Below, in pieces: positions 62,987 through 64,000 of a DNA stretch of 64,000 bases. The stretch comes from Thermococcus sp. (GTDB lineage: Archaea > Methanobacteriota_B > Thermococci > Thermococcales > Thermococcaceae). Positions within the stretch are counted from its first letter, which is position 1. Each line of letters starts with the position of its first letter. The stretch lies in the NCBI RefSeq assembly GCF_027052235.1, contig NZ_JALUFF010000027.1, forward strand, positions 1 to 64,000. The letters run 5' to 3'. Under the pieces are notes generated by a model. The model ran no database searches. It had not been told where the DNA came from and was given only the letters and a program-made list of their open reading frames with translations. A program made the position numbers and the translations under genes.

Positions 62987-64000
62987 ATGGAGTTCAGGGA
63001 AATAGCGGTGATAGGCCTTGGATACATCGGCCTCCCAACGGCGATAATGTTCGCAAACTCCGGCCTTAAGGTCATAGGCTATGAAATCAGGGAGGAGGTC
63101 GTTGAGAAGATAAACGCCGGAAGGGCCCACATCTCCGAGCCCGAGATAAACACCCTCCTAAAGAGGGCCGTAGAGTCCGGAAACCTGAGGGCCACCTCAA
63201 ATCCAGAGGATATAAAGGGCAAGGACGCCTACATAATATGCGTTCAGACGCCACTGAAAAGTGATGGCTCACCGGACCTGAGCTATCTGGAGAGCGCCGT
63301 GGATACGGTTGCCGGGGCCATGGAAAAGGGGGCCCTCATAGTCATAGAGAGCACCGTGCCCCCGATGACCACCCTCAGGATGGCCGAGAGAATTAAGAGG
63401 GCCACAGGTATGAAGGCCGGAAGGGACTTCTACATGGTTCACGCGCCGGAAAGGGTCATGCCGGGAAGAATCTTCAAAGAGCTGGTCTACAACTCCCGCA
63501 TATTCGGTGGCATAACCCCTGATGGTGCAGAGCTCGCGGAAAAGCTCTATCGGGCCTTTGTGAAGGGAAGAACCTTCAAGACCAGCTCGACCGTCAGCGA
63601 GGTGGTCAAGCTCATGGAGAACACATTCCGCGACGTTAACATAGCCCTTGCAAACGAGTTCGCCTTTCTGGCCCATCAGTATGGCATAAACGTCTTCGAG
63701 GCGATTGAACTTGCCAACACCCATCCGAGGGTCAGGATACACACGCCTGGCATAGGCGTTGGTGGCCACTGCCTTCCGAAGGATCCACACCTGCTTCTCT
63801 GGCCCGCCAGGGAGGATTTTGGATTGATAAGGCTCGCGAGGGAGATAAACGACTCAATGCCCCTCTTCACCAAGGATTTGCTCTTTTCCGCCCTCAGGGA
63901 GCTGAATATCCCGCCGGGGGAGGCCGTTATAGCGGTTCTCGGCCTTGCCTACAAGGGCGACAGCGACGACACCAGAAACTCCCCCGCACTGGCCTTTGTG
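62987..64000 (+). CDS. wecC: UDP-N-acetyl-D-mannosamine dehydrogenase-like (runs off the end)
   Basis: At least 338 codons, no stop before the window edge. NAD-dependent two-step oxidation of a nucleotide sugar to the uronic acid. The Rossmann loop VIGLGYIGLPTA (9-20), the VQTPLKSDGSPDLSYL and IESTVPPMTT blocks, APERVMPGR, KLMENTFRDVNIALANEFA and the catalytic Cys262 in GVGGHCLPKDPHLL are present, followed by the C-terminal domain starting VLGLAYKGDSDDTRNSPA. The closest known activity is UDP-ManNAc to UDP-ManNAcA, used in S-layer glycans and exopolysaccharide. ATG 62987 follows CGGTGAGAGC. Confidence 0.92.
   Translation, partial: MEFREIAVIGLGYIGLPTAIMFANSGLKVIGYEIREEVVEKINAGRAHISEPEINTLLKRAVESGNLRATSNPEDIKGKDAYIICVQTPLKSDGSPDLSYLESAVDTVAGAMEKGALIVIESTVPPMTTLRMAERIKRATGMKAGRDFYMVHAPERVMPGRIFKELVYNSRIFGGITPDGAELAEKLYRAFVKGRTFKTSSTVSEVVKLMENTFRDVNIALANEFAFLAHQYGINVFEAIELANTHPRVRIHTPGIGVGGHCLPKDPHLLLWPAREDFGLIRLAREINDSMPLFTKDLLFSALRELNIPPGEAVIAVLGLAYKGDSDDTRNSPALAFV

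Overview
The window looks like chromosomal DNA of a Thermococcus-type hyperthermophilic euryarchaeon (Thermococcales). Supporting signs are archaeal ribosomal and translation genes (uS15, S3Ae, aRF1, archaeal ArgRS and ProRS, initiator tRNA-Met), the S15-GAN-Pcc1-S3Ae cluster, a LonB protease carrying an intein, AcnX-type phosphomevalonate dehydratase subunits, BRE/TATA promoters with GGTG-type ribosome binding sites or leaderless starts, and a CRISPR repeat whose complement ends in an ATTGAAAC handle like that of Pyrococcus. No insertion sequence, transposase or integrase was recognised.

Layout. 1-5 kb: two tandem copies of a two-gene module (secreted helical protein plus membrane-anchored winged-helix protein), each with a similar upstream element, then a pilin-like lamin-tail protein. 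5-9 kb: S15, GAN nuclease, KEOPS Pcc1, S3Ae, THUMP/SPOUT protein. 9-13 kb: small regulators and stress proteins (DUF92, Lrp, ArsR-MazG, JAMM, RidA, DUF2666). 13-22 kb: LonB with intein, SufC-SufB, a lipoprotein, a beta-propeller and an ABC exporter. 22-32 kb: a doubled substrate-binding lipoprotein, XRE-CBS regulator, EamA transporter, RCK-DHH phosphodiesterase and a RibK/EndoV/translin operon. 32-35.6 kb: SAM synthetase, phosphoesterase, aromatic aminotransferase. 35.7-39.1 kb: a 43-repeat CRISPR array with its leader at the high-coordinate side and no cas gene in view. 39-49.8 kb: carbamoyltransferase, ProRS, D-2-hydroxyacid dehydrogenase, M42 peptidase, two TSUP exporters, tRNA-iMet, phosphomevalonate dehydratase and a site-2 protease. 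49.8-54.7 kb: a visibly more AT-rich stretch with an HTH regulator, two class III signal-peptide (pilin-like) proteins and two large GT-C-like membrane proteins. 54.7-64 kb: HEAT-like protein, aRF1, DapA-family lyase, a frameshifted archaeal ATPase, ArgRS, SpoIIM-like protein, a DUF354 glycosyltransferase-like protein and a UDP-sugar dehydrogenase cut by the window end.

RNA layer. Besides the tRNA and CRISPR array, reading the gaps suggests five small RNAs: three C/D box guide RNAs (two have box C laid over the stop codon of the upstream gene) and two GC-rich RNAs with ACA boxes after closing stems. These, together with S15, S3Ae, the KEOPS subunit and the SPOUT protein, make RNA modification and ribosome biogenesis a recurring theme.

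Ways the genes may work together: the duplicated membrane-bound regulators, a site-2 protease, a dedicated HTH gene and several class III signal-peptide proteins could form an envelope-sensing and surface-filament system. This is inference. All coordinates come from reading the sequence directly; no database or folding program was run.
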